DNA of 64,000 bases from Ruminiclostridium sufflavum DSM 19573. Lineage in GTDB: Bacteria > Bacillota > Clostridia > Acetivibrionales > DSM-1351. Under the pieces are notes generated by a model, which searched no databases, was not told where the DNA came from, and saw only the letters and a list, made by a program, of their open reading frames with translations. Of the stretch, positions 1 through 7,918 are shown in pieces; position 1 is the first letter of the stretch, and every line of letters begins with the position of its first letter. A program made the translations under genes and the position numbers. The stretch is taken from NCBI RefSeq assembly GCF_003208175.1, contig NZ_QKMR01000003.1, forward strand, positions 124,001-188,000, given 5' to 3'.

Positions 1-531
1 TACTGTTGTTTCAGGATCAAGAGCACTGGTGGCCTCGTCACACAGCAATATGCTCGCATTGTTTGCCAAAGCACGTGCTATTCCTACACGCTGTTTCTGC
101 CCGCCGCTCAGCTTTGCAGGATAGGCATCATGCTTATCACTCAGGCCCACAAGCTTTAACAATTCGTCAACCCTTTGTTTAATCTGGGGCTTCGGCATAT
201 TAGCCGCCTTTAACGGAAATTCTATATTTTGGCGGACTGTTTTGTTCGCGGCAAGATTAAAATGCTGAAAGATAATGCCTATATTCCGGCGATATTGCCG
301 GAGTGCTTTGCCGCGAAGACCATTTATAAGCTCTCCGTTTACATATACCCTGCCTGCTGTCGGACGTTCAAGAAGGTTGACCGTACGCAGCAGTGTGCTT
401 TTGCCTGCACCGCTGGCCCCTATCAGTCCGTATATCTGACCCTTGCCAATACTTAGGCTTACATTATTTACCGCGTGCAGCTGACCGTTTTTTTGCGGAA
501 AGCTCACACTTACATTTTCAAATCGAATCAT
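1..531 (-). CDS. metN: MetN-type methionine ABC transporter ATPase, 3' end off the left edge
   Basis: This is the N-terminal 177 residues of an ABC ATPase; the rest lies beyond position 1. The ATG at 531 follows GGAGGTTAGTT. Visible motifs are Walker [11 protein letters not shown]-loop IIFQHFNLA, signature [16 protein letters not shown] and Walker [13 protein letters not shown]. This pattern is typical of the MetN/PAAT group. It lies downstream of a MetQ-like lipoprotein on the same strand, so it most likely energises uptake of D/L-methionine or a related sulfur amino acid at the membrane. The MetI permease is expected just outside the window. Its ribosome site is carried by a copy of the dispersed hairpin repeat. 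Confidence 0.9.
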   Translation of the reverse strand, partial: MIRFENVSVSFPQKNGQLHAVNNVSLSIGKGQIYGLIGASGAGKSTLLRTVNLLERPTAGRVYVNGELINGLRGKALRQYRRNIGIIFQHFNLAANKTVRQNIEFPLKAANMPKPQIKQRVDELLKLVGLSDKHDAYPAKLSGGQKQRVGIARALANNASILLCDEATSALDPETTV

Positions 532-534
532 AAC

Positions 535-613
535 TAACCTCCACGCCAAGCATCGGCATAAAAATTTGATAAGGCATCTGTGGCGATACGCTTCTTTAAA
601 GCTGTCCTTTCAA
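535..613 (-). repeat. Ribosome-site hairpin repeat, copy 1 (before metN)
   Basis: Read on the minus strand, this stretch contains a conserved block near GCGTATCGCCACAG, an AAATTTTTATGCC segment, a short hairpin (GCC at 555-557 against GGC at 545-547) and then GGAGGTTA directly before the metN ATG. The same order recurs before other genes in the window (18030, 30370, 36865, 61160). It is either a mobile repeat that donates a ribosome site or a structured cis-regulatory RNA. Confidence 0.6.
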
Positions 614-732
614 ATCATGTTATATATAATTTTACTATAACAGCTTATAACGAAGGATACCTTAACAGGAAGCAATGTATCCTTGCCATTCCTGCTACGG
701 TATCCTTGTATCTTTATATTCTTATTTCTTTA

Positions 733-1575
733 TTACCAGCCCTTAGGCTTCTGGAATGTATAGAACTGTCCTTCCTTATCCTCAATTACGGACTTAAAGG
801 TGTCATTTGTAGCCGCTTCTTTTATGTCGGCAGCAAATTTGCCATCAATATCCTCTGTTCTCACTGCAATCACATTAACATAGCCCTCGGCCAGAACCTC
901 ATTATATAAGGCGTCTGCAAAGTCAAGCCCGGCACTGATTGCAAAATTTCCGTTAATAACGGCAAGATCGGCACTGTCCAATGTACGGGGAAGCTGTGCG
1001 GCTTCTGTGGGAACAATTTTCAGATTATGCGGATTCTTGTCAATGTCCTCCGGCGTAGCCTTGGATTTGTCAATATCAGCTTTAAGCGTAATAAGTCCGG
1101 CTGCTTCCAGCACACGAAGACCGCGGGCTTGATTTGTCTCATCATTTGGAATAGTAACAGTCGCATTATCCGCTGTCTTGTCAAGGCTGTCAGCTTTATT
1201 CGACCATATGCCCATGCCTGCTGTCGGAACCTCTGTCAAAAGGCTTAATTCAAGCTTATGCTCATCGGAAAAATTTTTGAGGTATACTGAATGCTGAAAC
1301 AAATTAACGTCAATCTCTTTGTTTGCCAAGGCATTATTAGGCTGGACATAATCGCTGAATTCCACATAGTCAAACTTATATCCCTTTTTTTCTAATTGAG
1401 GTGCAATGGCTGTTTTCCACATATCACCGTAAGGTCCGGGGCAAAATCCAACTTTCAGTGTTGTTGTGTTTTCTGAACCGGAGGCTTTAGAAGCTGTTTC
1501 TATATTCTCAGAGCAAGCAGTAAATGGCAGTATCAATGTTAATGCGAGTAAACCGGCTATAATTTTCTTTTTCAT
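733..1575 (-). CDS. metQ: MetQ/NlpA substrate-binding lipoprotein
   Basis: The 280-residue protein starts with a lipoprotein signal: MKKK, a hydrophobic stretch, then lipobox LPFTAC with the lipidated Cys near residue 21. The mature part has the NlpA/MetQ pattern (KVGFCPGPYGDMWK, then VDVNLFQH-like EIDVNLFQHSVYL). It should bind methionine or a related amino acid outside the membrane and deliver it to the MetI-MetN transporter. It is encoded upstream of metN with a 200-bp gap that holds a hairpin repeat. The start is preceded by only a weak site, GGTGAT. A 29-codon Cys/Met-rich ORF and a hairpin lie upstream in its probable leader. Confidence 0.92.
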   Translation of the reverse strand: MKKKIIAGLLALTLILPFTACSENIETASKASGSENTTTLKVGFCPGPYGDMWKTAIAPQLEKKGYKFDYVEFSDYVQPNNALANKEIDVNLFQHSVYLKNFSDEHKLELSLLTEVPTAGMGIWSNKADSLDKTADNATVTIPNDETNQARGLRVLEAAGLITLKADIDKSKATPEDIDKNPHNLKIVPTEAAQLPRTLDSADLAVINGNFAISAGLDFADALYNEVLAEGYVNVIAVRTEDIDGKFAADIKEAATNDTFKSVIEDKEGQFYTFQKPKGW

Positions 1576-1640
1576 TATAAATCACCATGCGATCTGATTT
1601 TTAACCGCAGTTCCTTTCTTCATTTTTAATATTATACAAA

Positions 1641-1677
1641 TACAGAAGCCTTTTTATTTCGGCTTCCAAAGACTGTA
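1641..1677 (-). promoter_or_regulatory. Leader hairpin between the Cys/Met ORF and metQ
   Basis: On the minus strand GAAGCC pairs with GGCTTC (1661-1666 with 1645-1650) across a ten-base A-rich loop. Flanking TACAG and CTGTA can extend it. Upstream GGCT can pair instead with AGCC of the left arm, so a competing fold exists. The U tract after it is poor, so it may be a weak attenuator or only a leader structure. Confidence 0.4.
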
Positions 1678-1686
1678 GCCTTCAAT

Positions 1687-1776
1687 TCACATTCGGAACA
1701 TACGGCACCGCATGCTGCAGCTGCCCTTATATCTCATCGCACATGTGCTTTGTTTTTCAATAGCGAAATTTGTCAT
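1687..1776 (-). CDS. Candidate 29-residue Cys/Met-rich leader peptide of metQN
   Basis: ATG at 1776 follows a strong site, AAGGGGGTAAGGAT. The 29-residue product has Cys at 12, 20 and 24 and Met at 14, 22, 26 and 29, so sulfur residues make up seven of the 28 after the initiator. It lies between the operator-like promoter region and metQ on the same strand and ends 112 bases before the metQ start. I see no signal or membrane segment. The composition and placement in front of a sulfur amino-acid importer suggest a leader peptide that reports Cys/Met-tRNA charging. A small functional protein, or chance, is the alternative. Confidence 0.5.
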   Translation of the reverse strand: MTNFAIEKQSTCAMRYKGSCSMRCRMFRM

Positions 1777-1834
1777 ATCCTTACCCCCTTGAATTTCTTA
1801 TCAAGAGATTAACATGTGAAAATCGTTTTGTCTA

Positions 1835-1883
1835 ATACCCTATAGGTATTATAGGTTATAGATTTATCCTATAGAGAACCCAA
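1835..1883 (-). promoter_or_regulatory. Candidate metQN promoter with Rrf2-type operator
   Basis: On the minus strand TTGGGT (1878-1883) and TATAAC (1855-1860) are spaced by 17 bases. Immediately downstream is the inverted repeat AATACC-N5-GGTATT (1834-1850), and a TTATAGGT core spans 1849-1856 on the plus strand. The same core occurs at the cysK and rrf2 promoters, which points to a common repressor. Confidence 0.5.
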
Positions 1884-1898
1884 GTCCATATAACACCT

Positions 1899-2843
1899 TC
1901 AGGCATCCTGTCCAATGCTTTCGCTTCCTGGCTGCAGATAATGCTTAATTTCTTCAATATAAAGCCTGCCCATTTCACTGAGCAGCATATTCTTTTTCAC
2001 AATATATCCGATTTCCATTGTACTGTTTTCATGCTCAACATCCGCCTCAAACGGAATGGTGATGAAATCCGTTCCGTTCAATTCCTCGCAGATTATCCCT
2101 GAGCAAAGAGTATAGCCGTTTAATCCAATCATCAGATTAAGCATGGTGGCGCGGTCATTTGCCTTGATTGTCCGCGGATATTCATTCGTGCTGAGTATTT
2201 CCTCCGCAAAATAGAAGGAGCTGTTGTCTCCCTGCTCAAAAGACAGGCATGGATAATTTTCCAGCTGGGAAAAACAAATAGACTTATATTCGGCAAGAGG
2301 ATGCCCTCTCCACAAATAAACATACGCATTGCACTCTATCAGCTTGTGAAATTCAAGATTGTTTGTATTCAGAAGCTTTGTAATAATTTTACGGTTGAAG
2401 TCGCTTAAATACAGGATACCAATCTCACTTTTCAAGGTGTTGACATCCTCAATAATTTCCCTCGTTCTCGTCTCTCTGATAGCGAATTCATATTCTGCCG
2501 TATTATAGGCCTTTACCATTTCGACAAAGGCTTTAACAACAAAGGAATAGTGCTGCGTGGAAACACCGAATTTCTTTTTTAAGGTACCGGACCTCCCGTA
2601 TTTCTCCAAAAGCGTCTCATACTGATAATAAAGCTGCTTTGCATGTAAAATAAATTCAGCCCCGTCATTTGTAAGAGATACTCCTTTTCCGCTGCGGTGA
2701 AATATAACGATACCTAATTCTTTTTCCAACTCCTTAATTGCACTCGACAGTGACGGTTGTGCGATATATAGTACCTCTGCCGCTTTATTCAGCGAGCCGG
2801 TTTCAGATATTATTACTACGTAATATAATTGCTGCAGCGTCAT
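1899..2843 (-). CDS. LysR-family transcriptional regulator
   Basis: The 314-residue protein begins MTLQQLYYVVIISETGSLNK, the usual LysR winged helix-turn-helix, with the recognition helix around AQPSLSSAIKELEKELG (residues 28-45). A periplasmic-binding-like effector domain follows from about residue 90. The ATG at 2843 is set by AAAGGAGGCGATGGA; an in-frame ATG at 2882 has no such site. Its position between metQN and the Rrf2 gene suggests a sulfur amino-acid regulator of the CysB/YtlI/MetR type, but the effector cannot be read from sequence. A TTATAGGT core at 2885-2892 suggests control by the neighbouring Rrf2 protein. Confidence 0.88.
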   Translation of the reverse strand: MTLQQLYYVVIISETGSLNKAAEVLYIAQPSLSSAIKELEKELGIVIFHRSGKGVSLTNDGAEFILHAKQLYYQYETLLEKYGRSGTLKKKFGVSTQHYSFVVKAFVEMVKAYNTAEYEFAIRETRTREIIEDVNTLKSEIGILYLSDFNRKIITKLLNTNNLEFHKLIECNAYVYLWRGHPLAEYKSICFSQLENYPCLSFEQGDNSSFYFAEEILSTNEYPRTIKANDRATMLNLMIGLNGYTLCSGIICEELNGTDFITIPFEADVEHENSTMEIGYIVKKNMLLSEMGRLYIEEIKHYLQPGSESIGQDA

Positions 2844-3088
2844 TCCATCGCCTCCTTTTATTATTTTCAGTGTTGTGTGCATTGTTATAGGTAGTTTAGT
2901 GAGGTTTCATAAGCTGCAAAAATATTTCAAAAGCCTATCATTCATATGTGTATTATAGATTATAAGGTACTACAAAATTGGGAATATGTCAAATGGCTTT
3001 TTATATATTTATAATGCATATGTATAGTCAGAAGTGCCTGAATCAATTCTCCGGCAGTGCAAATGAAGTGCCTTAAAATAGACCTCTC
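2844..3088. other. Divergent intergenic region between LysR and Rrf2 genes
   Basis: This AT-rich stretch holds the LysR upstream region. Apart from the TTATAGGT core at 2885-2892 and a GTATTATAG-like half site near 2951-2959, I see no gene, terminator or known riboswitch in it. Confidence 0.4.
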
Positions 3089-3120
3089 TTGAAAGCCTAC
3101 TAATTATATGGTATTATAGG
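3089..3120 (+). promoter_or_regulatory. rrf2 promoter overlapped by candidate autoregulatory operator
   Basis: TTGAAA (3089-3094) and TATTAT (3112-3117) are separated by 17 bases, a good sigma-A promoter. GGTATTATAGG at 3110-3120 covers the -10 box and is identical to 1845-1855 in the metQN promoter region, as expected for autorepression. Confidence 0.6.
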
Positions 3121-3143
3121 ACAATGAAATGAGGTGTCTTAAA

Positions 3144-3581
3144 ATGAAAATATCAACCAAAGGACGTTATGCTCTTCGTATGCTTCTTGATTTAGCCCAG
3201 CACAACAATACCGGATTTATTTCGCTGAAGGATATTTCTAAGCGTCAAAACATATCTAAGAAATATCTTGAGCAGATTGTTCCTATACTGAATAAATCTG
3301 ATATTCTTCAAACAAACCGTGGCTTTCAGGGAGGTTACAAGCTTGCGAAAGCACCTGACAAATATACTGTGGGCGAAATACTGCGTATGACTGAAGGCGG
3401 CCTGTCTCCGGTTGCCTGTATGGATCAGATGCCGAATCAATGCGAGCGCAGCGGAGAATGCCCTACACTTCCCATATGGCAGGGTCTTTCCAAGGTAATT
3501 AATGAATATCTTGACGGTATTACCTTACAGGATATCCTTGATCAGCAGAATGAACGATATACCAATGACTATATAATATAA
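3144..3581 (+). CDS. Rrf2-family regulator (CymR/IscR-like) with three cysteines
   Basis: The 145-residue protein opens MKISTKGRYALRMLLDLAQH, the standard Rrf2 start, with winged HTH and the conserved RGFQGGYKLAK wing at about residues 60-70. ATG 3144 follows GAGGTGTCTTAAA; the earlier in-frame ATG at 3129 lacks a site. CymR of Bacillus has no Cys cluster, but this protein has C-x7-C-x5-C around residues 92-106, as in Fe-S sensing IscR-type proteins. It is flanked by sulfur genes and shares an operator-like motif with cysK and metQN. It could therefore sense cysteine supply, Fe-S status or both. Confidence 0.9.
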   Translation: MKISTKGRYALRMLLDLAQHNNTGFISLKDISKRQNISKKYLEQIVPILNKSDILQTNRGFQGGYKLAKAPDKYTVGEILRMTEGGLSPVACMDQMPNQCERSGECPTLPIWQGLSKVINEYLDGITLQDILDQQNERYTNDYII

Positions 3582-3601
3582 CAGAAGAAAATTTTATATC
3601 C

Positions 3602-3640
3602 GCAGAAAACCGGCTTTACAAGAACCGGCTTTCTGCTTTT
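3602..3640. terminator. Intrinsic terminator between convergent rrf2 and mccA
   Basis: GCAGAAAACCGG and CCGGCTTTCTGC form a 12-bp stem with one mismatch and an 11-base loop, followed by TTTTCC on the plus strand. It serves the Rrf2 gene and possibly the converging operon. Confidence 0.8.
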
Positions 3641-3646
3641 CCTTTA

Positions 3647-4558
3647 TCAGATATACAGGTGCTTGCTGAAATAGCGGTCGCCGCGGTCTGGCAAAACAAC
3701 AACTATGTTCCCCCGCGCTCCCGATTCAATCAGCTTTTTTGCCGCACTGACTGCCGCGCCGGAGGAAGAACCCGCAAAAATACCTTCCCTTTCCGCCAGC
3801 TGCCTTGAATATGTAAAGGCTTCATTGTCGGTGACCTTGATAACTCTATCCACTAAAGCCATATCCATGGTATCGGCGACAAAATCATTACCTATTCCCT
3901 CGATATCATAGTCACCATGTTCGCCGCCGCCCATGGTTGAACCCTCCGGATCTGCAAGCACACCTACAATATCCGGCTTCTGCTCCTTTAAGTACCGGAC
4001 AATACCGGTATAAGTGCCTCCGCTTCCTGCACCCGCAACAAGATAATCTATCTGTCCGCCTAAATCCCGGTAAATCTCAGGCCCTGTTGTTTCATAATGC
4101 GCCTGCGGATTGCTCTGATTTTTGAACTGCTCCAGAGATATCGCTCCTGGAACGGAGGCACGAAGCTGCTCCGCTTTTTCAGCTGCTCCAAGCATACCCT
4201 GTTCTCTCGGTGTATTGATAATTTCCGCTCCAAGTGCACGCATAAGGATTTGCTTTTCCTCAGAAAATTTTGTGGGAACAACAAATATGATTTTGTAGCC
4301 CCGGTTCAGTGCTGCAAAGGCTATTCCGAGTCCGGTATTTCCGGCTGTTGCCTCAACGATTGTTCCATTCCGTTTTAAAAGCCCCCTTTTCTCCGCATCG
4401 GTAATCATATATTTGCCAATGCGATCCTTTACACTTCCCGAAGGATTATAAAGCTCCAGCTTGGCAAACAGCTGTACACCCTCTGGCAAATCAATATGTA
4501 TCAGCTTCACCAGAGGCGTTTGCCCAATCAGCTCCTGCATGGATTCATAATAGCTCAT
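3647..4558 (-). CDS. mccA: MccA-like cystathionine beta-synthase / cysteine synthase family protein
   Basis: The 303-residue protein is a fold-type II PLP enzyme. Evidence is YNPSGSVKDR with the Schiff-base Lys near residue 44, the substrate loop EATAGNTG (about 69-76), and the PLP-phosphate glycine loop GAGSGGT. It lacks C-terminal CBS domains. The gene overlaps the preceding mccB by four bases (ATGA), as in Bacillus mccA-mccB, where the pair makes cystathionine from O-acetylserine and homocysteine and cleaves it to cysteine. A separate, more typical cysK is present nearby, which supports the reverse-transsulfuration assignment. Confidence 0.85.
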   Translation of the reverse strand: MSYYESMQELIGQTPLVKLIHIDLPEGVQLFAKLELYNPSGSVKDRIGKYMITDAEKRGLLKRNGTIVEATAGNTGLGIAFAALNRGYKIIFVVPTKFSEEKQILMRALGAEIINTPREQGMLGAAEKAEQLRASVPGAISLEQFKNQSNPQAHYETTGPEIYRDLGGQIDYLVAGAGSGGTYTGIVRYLKEQKPDIVGVLADPEGSTMGGGEHGDYDIEGIGNDFVADTMDMALVDRVIKVTDNEAFTYSRQLAEREGIFAGSSSGAAVSAAKKLIESGARGNIVVVLPDRGDRYFSKHLYI

Positions 4559-5718
4559 AGCTGCACCTCGCTTTTGCTGATAGCCTGCTCTATGTCAAAA
4601 ATAAGATCCCCTATGTTTTCAATACCTGCTGAAAGACGAATCAAGCTGTCTGTTATTCCGACCTTTTGCCTTGTTTCCTTAGGGATAGAGGCATGTGTCA
4701 TACTGGCAGGATGGCATACAAGGCTTTCCACACCTCCAAGGCTTTCCGCAAGGGCAATCAGCTTTAAGGATGAGAAAAATTTTGAAATATCGTAATTCTC
4801 ATGCAGCTCAAAGGATATCATCGCACCGCCGTTCCTGGCCTGATTTTTATTGACATGGTAACCCTGTGCATCAGGTAATCCGGGATAATAAACCTTTTTT
4901 ACCCCTTTATGCTTCTCCAAATAAGCCGCTGTCTTCTCAGCGTTTTCAACATGGCGATCCATCCGTACTCCCAAGGTTTTAATTCCGCGGATAAGCAGGA
5001 AGGAATCAAAAGGAGAAAGCACACTGCCTGTGGCATTTTGGATAAATGCCAGCTTTTCAGCCAGTTTTCCGGAATTCACGACAACAAGACCCGCAATAAG
5101 ATCACTGTGCCCGCCAAGATACTTTGTGGCACTGTGAATAACAATGTCCGCACCAAGCTCTATAGGTCTCTGAATGTATGGAGTCATAAAAGTATTGTCA
5201 ACAATTGAAATAATACCATGTTTTTTCGCTATTCCGGCAACAGCGGCAATATCTGTAACTGTCAGCAGAGGATTAGCCGGACTTTCCACAAGAATAGCCC
5301 TTACCTGCGGAGTGATTTTTTTATCCAGAGAAGCAATATCCGTTGTATCTTCAATAGAATACCCAATATCAAAATTACTGAAAATTTTATCCAAAACGCG
5401 GAAGGTTCCTCCGTATACATTACTTGAAATAATAACGCTGTCTCCTGACTTGAAAAGGCTTAGTACCGCAGTAATCGCCGCCATGCCGGAGGCAAAGGCA
5501 AACCCGGCTTCCCCATGCTCAAGTTCTGCTATCAGTGCCTCAAGTGCCGCTCTTGTGGGATTTCCTGTACGGGAGTATTCCCAGCCCTTGTTCTGTCCCA
5601 AGCCTTCCTGCTGATAGGTGGATGTCTGATAAATCGGTACATTGACAGCTCCCGTATGCTTATCTCCGTATATTCCGCCATGTACAAGGGCAGACTCTAT
5701 ATTTTTATAGTTTGACAT
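4555..5718 (-). CDS. mccB: Cystathionine gamma-lyase (MccB) / Cys-Met metabolism PLP enzyme
   Basis: The 387-residue protein has the Cys/Met-metabolism PLP family signature. It includes YSRTGNPTR (about 48-56), FASGMAAI, and the PLP lysine in HSATKYLGGHSD near residue 198. It probably splits cystathionine to cysteine, 2-oxobutyrate and ammonia. Cystathionine gamma-synthase activity cannot be excluded, because the families share motifs. The start follows GAAGGTAAATAATT. The gene is two bases from the upstream methyltransferase and overlaps mccA, so the three genes are one unit. Confidence 0.88.
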   Translation of the reverse strand: MSNYKNIESALVHGGIYGDKHTGAVNVPIYQTSTYQQEGLGQNKGWEYSRTGNPTRAALEALIAELEHGEAGFAFASGMAAITAVLSLFKSGDSVIISSNVYGGTFRVLDKIFSNFDIGYSIEDTTDIASLDKKITPQVRAILVESPANPLLTVTDIAAVAGIAKKHGIISIVDNTFMTPYIQRPIELGADIVIHSATKYLGGHSDLIAGLVVVNSGKLAEKLAFIQNATGSVLSPFDSFLLIRGIKTLGVRMDRHVENAEKTAAYLEKHKGVKKVYYPGLPDAQGYHVNKNQARNGGAMISFELHENYDISKFFSSLKLIALAESLGGVESLVCHPASMTHASIPKETRQKVGITDSLIRLSAGIENIGDLIFDIEQAISKSEVQL

Positions 5719-5720
5719 AA

Positions 5721-6629
5721 TTATTTACCTTCTTTCTCTGCTAATATCAGATGTATGTTTTCAAAAGCCCTAAGCCCGTCTTTTCTGTCCTGAAAAAAGA
5801 CTGTCTGAATCCTTTCGGGAGCAAGATGCTCCTCAACTGAAAAAGAGTTGCGTTCAAGCACCGTTTTTATATCCTCATATAAAAGTCCTTGTTCCATAGG
5901 TTCTCCAAGCCTTGCGGTAATTTGCGCCAAAAGGCGGACCCTCTCAGCCGCATCTTCATAAAAGGTCGTTTCATCCGGATAATCAAATACAATTCTATTA
6001 CCCTCTCCAGACAAATCTGCAATTTTGGTTATGGTTTGCTCAAACACAGGAAGCGTTAGATAATAGGTTACGCCAAGGATTGCAAAAAACGACGGAATAT
6101 CGGGATTAAAGCCTGCTTCCCTCAAGGTTTCTTCTAAATCCTCCTGTGAAAAATCAATTGAAACATAGCGGACATTTTCAGGAATCGACCACTCAAGCCT
6201 TTCAATTCTTTCCAGCTTATAACGCTGAGTATCAGGATGATCCAGCTCAAATATACATATGTCCGGATTGTCATTGCGGAAGGCAAAGGTATCCATGCCC
6301 GCACCGCAGATAACATACTGGCAGGCTCCATGCAGCTTTGCAAAGCTTTCAAGCTTCCTTTCCGCATATGCTATACGTGAAAGAGGTATAGGAGCGACAT
6401 ATTGGTCAATAAGCGGAGATAAATCCTTTCCGCAGAAGCCTGTATCCGGGTCTGAACGGTTAATACCCAATTCATTTTGAATCAGCTGTCCTATTTCTTC
6501 GTATTCTTCCTTGCCCATCATGTCATAGGCAAGATAATCATCAAATATTTTCTGCTTAGATAAATTGGAATGGAATGCACGGACAAACGAACAAATCTTT
6601 GCCGTCATACTTTCTCTCATATCTATCAA
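5721..6629 (-). CDS. SAM-dependent methyltransferase, LCM/PPM family
   Basis: The protein of about 302 residues has the leucine-carboxyl-methyltransferase family pattern. It includes an N-terminal helix RAFHSNLSKQKIFDDYLA, SAM motif I as ICGAGMDTFAFR, and an acidic loop FELDHPDTQRYKLERI. The start is probably the TTG at 6629, after GAGGTGATTTAT; ATG 6620 is the alternative. The substrate is unknown. In Bacillus the mccAB operon also carries SAM-recycling genes, so a methyltransferase here fits SAM and homocysteine turnover. It lies about 30 bases after a strong terminator, so its transcription must read through it. Confidence 0.75.
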   Translation of the reverse strand: MIDMRESMTAKICSFVRAFHSNLSKQKIFDDYLAYDMMGKEEYEEIGQLIQNELGINRSDPDTGFCGKDLSPLIDQYVAPIPLSRIAYAERKLESFAKLHGACQYVICGAGMDTFAFRNDNPDICIFELDHPDTQRYKLERIERLEWSIPENVRYVSIDFSQEDLEETLREAGFNPDIPSFFAILGVTYYLTLPVFEQTITKIADLSGEGNRIVFDYPDETTFYEDAAERVRLLAQITARLGEPMEQGLLYEDIKTVLERNSFSVEEHLAPERIQTVFFQDRKDGLRAFENIHLILAEKEGK

Positions 6630-6656
6630 ATAAATCACCTCATTATCCCTGAAATA

Positions 6657-6720
6657 TAAAAAACTCCGCAATACCCTTCACACTCTCACAGGAGAGTCTC
6701 AAAGGCAGGCGGAGTTTTTA
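6657..6720 (-). terminator. Attenuator: terminator hairpin before the methyltransferase-mccB-mccA genes
   Basis: On the minus strand AAAAACTCCGC pairs with GCGGAGTTTTTT around an inner hairpin (ACTCTC/GAGAGT). The right arm ends in a U run. It begins 12 bases after the stop of the Cys-rich small ORF and ends about 15 bases before the ribosome site of the methyltransferase, leaving no room for another promoter. The segment GGAGGCGGA inside the small ORF (6756-6764) can pair with the left arm of this stem (AGGCGGA with TCCGCCT), forming an antiterminator. Confidence 0.75.
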
Positions 6721-6731
6721 AACTTATACCT

Positions 6732-6884
6732 TTACAGCTTATGCCCGTAATACAGTCCGCCTCCTGAAATGCTACAGCAGACTATACAACAGGACCCTAA
6801 ATACATCGGGAGGCCGGTTAAAGTTCGAAACATCATTCCGGTTTTCATAACATTTTTAATGTAATTACGCATTCGAATCTTCAT
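6732..6884 (-). CDS. Candidate 50-residue Cys-codon leader peptide
   Basis: ATG at 6884 follows GGAGG with eight bases of spacing. The 50-residue product carries four Cys in the run SCCIVCCS (residues 31-38; codons TGT TGT ATA GTC TGC TGT at 6774-6791). It starts 29 bases after the cysK stop, so it should share the cysK transcript. The antiterminator segment is in the codons for GGG (residues 41-43), directly after the Cys codons. A ribosome stalled on the Cys codons would leave that segment free; one reaching the stop codon would cover it. This fits a cysteine-responsive attenuation leader. A real small Cys-rich protein is the alternative. Confidence 0.65.
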   Translation of the reverse strand: MKIRMRNYIKNVMKTGMMFRTLTGLPMYLGSCCIVCCSISGGGLYYGHKL

Positions 6885-6912
6885 CACACATACCTCCGTT
6901 TCGGTTTATTTT

Positions 6913-7842
6913 TTATTCGGAAAACATAGGAGTTGACAGGTAACGTTCTCCCGTATCCGGAAGAATAGCCACAATAATTTTCCCTTTATTTTCAGGACGC
7001 TTAGCCAACTCTGTGGCAGCAAACACAGCGGCTCCGGAAGAAATTCCCACAAGCAGGCCTTCTTTCTTTGCAAGCACTCTGCCGGTCTCAAAAGCATCCT
7101 CATTTTCAACGGTAATTATTTCATCATAAATTGACGTATTCAATGTATCAGGTACAAAGCCAGCACCTATACCCTGAATCTTATGCGGTCCGGGTGTCCC
7201 CTCGGACAGTACCGGAGAACCGGCAGGTTCAACTGCAACCACCTTAATTCCCGGATTCTGCGCTTTCAGATATTCACCTGTTCCTGAAACCGTTCCTCCT
7301 GTGCCTACACCCGCAACCAGAATATCAACCTTACCATCTGTATCCTGCCAGATTTCAGGACCTGTTGTATTGCGGTGCACTGTAGGATTAGCCTCATTTG
7401 TAAACTGGCTTGGAATAAAGCTGTTCGGATTTTCAGCGGCAAGCTCCTGTGCCTTGGCTATAGCACCCTTCATTCCCTTTGCTCCCTCAGTTAATACAAG
7501 CTGGGCACCGTAAGCCTTGAGAAGATTACGGCGTTCAATGCTCATAGTCTCCGGCATTGTCAGAATAATTTTATACCCTCTGGAGGCCGCAACCGCCGCA
7601 AGACCAATGCCTGTATTTCCGCTGGTCGGTTCAATAATAATAGAATCAGGCTTTAGTATACCCTTTTCTTCTGCATCGTCAATCATCGCTTTTGCAATTC
7701 TATCCTTCACGCTGCCTGCGGGATTAAAATATTCCAGCTTTGCAAATATAGCAGCACCCAAGTCTCTTTGTTTACCATAATTTGTTAATTTCAGTATAGG
7801 CGTTCCGCCGATAAGGTCTGTAATCCTGTCAAATACTTTCAT
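6913..7842 (-). CDS. cysK: Cysteine synthase A (O-acetylserine sulfhydrylase)
   Basis: The protein of about 309 residues is a typical CysK. It has [16 protein letters not shown] with the PLP Lys near residue 44, [12 protein letters not shown] (about 69-80), [10 protein letters not shown] for the PLP phosphate, and GISSGAA near the C-terminus. It makes cysteine from O-acetylserine and sulfide. Start choice is between ATG 7842 (AAGGAG nine bases upstream) and ATG 7848 (three bases); spacing favours 7842. Its transcript probably continues through the Cys-rich small ORF to the attenuator and the mccBA genes. Its promoter carries a TTATAGGT operator-like site. Confidence 0.93.
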   Translation of the reverse strand: MKVFDRITDLIGGTPILKLTNYGKQRDLGAAIFAKLEYFNPAGSVKDRIAKAMIDDAEEKGILKPDSIIIEPTSGNTGIGLAAVAASRGYKIILTMPETMSIERRNLLKAYGAQLVLTEGAKGMKGAIAKAQELAAENPNSFIPSQFTNEANPTVHRNTTGPEIWQDTDGKVDILVAGVGTGGTVSGTGEYLKAQNPGIKVVAVEPAGSPVLSEGTPGPHKIQGIGAGFVPDTLNTSIYDEIITVENEDAFETGRVLAKKEGLLVGISSGAAVFAATELAKRPENKGKIIVAILPDTGERYLSTPMFSE

Positions 7843-7918
7843 GCTCATTCGCTCCTTCTTTATTAAATATAATATTCAGATAGTTAATTATGTTCCGTTG
7901 GTTTATAGGTTAAAAGCA

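Noticed and set aside
6656..6720. T-box or SAM riboswitch in front of the methyltransferase-mccBA genes
   Set aside because: The GGTGG-N-ACCGCG T-box core is absent (only AAGGGTATTGCGG on the terminator's right arm), and no S-box conserved stems are visible. The Cys-codon ORF explains the leader better.
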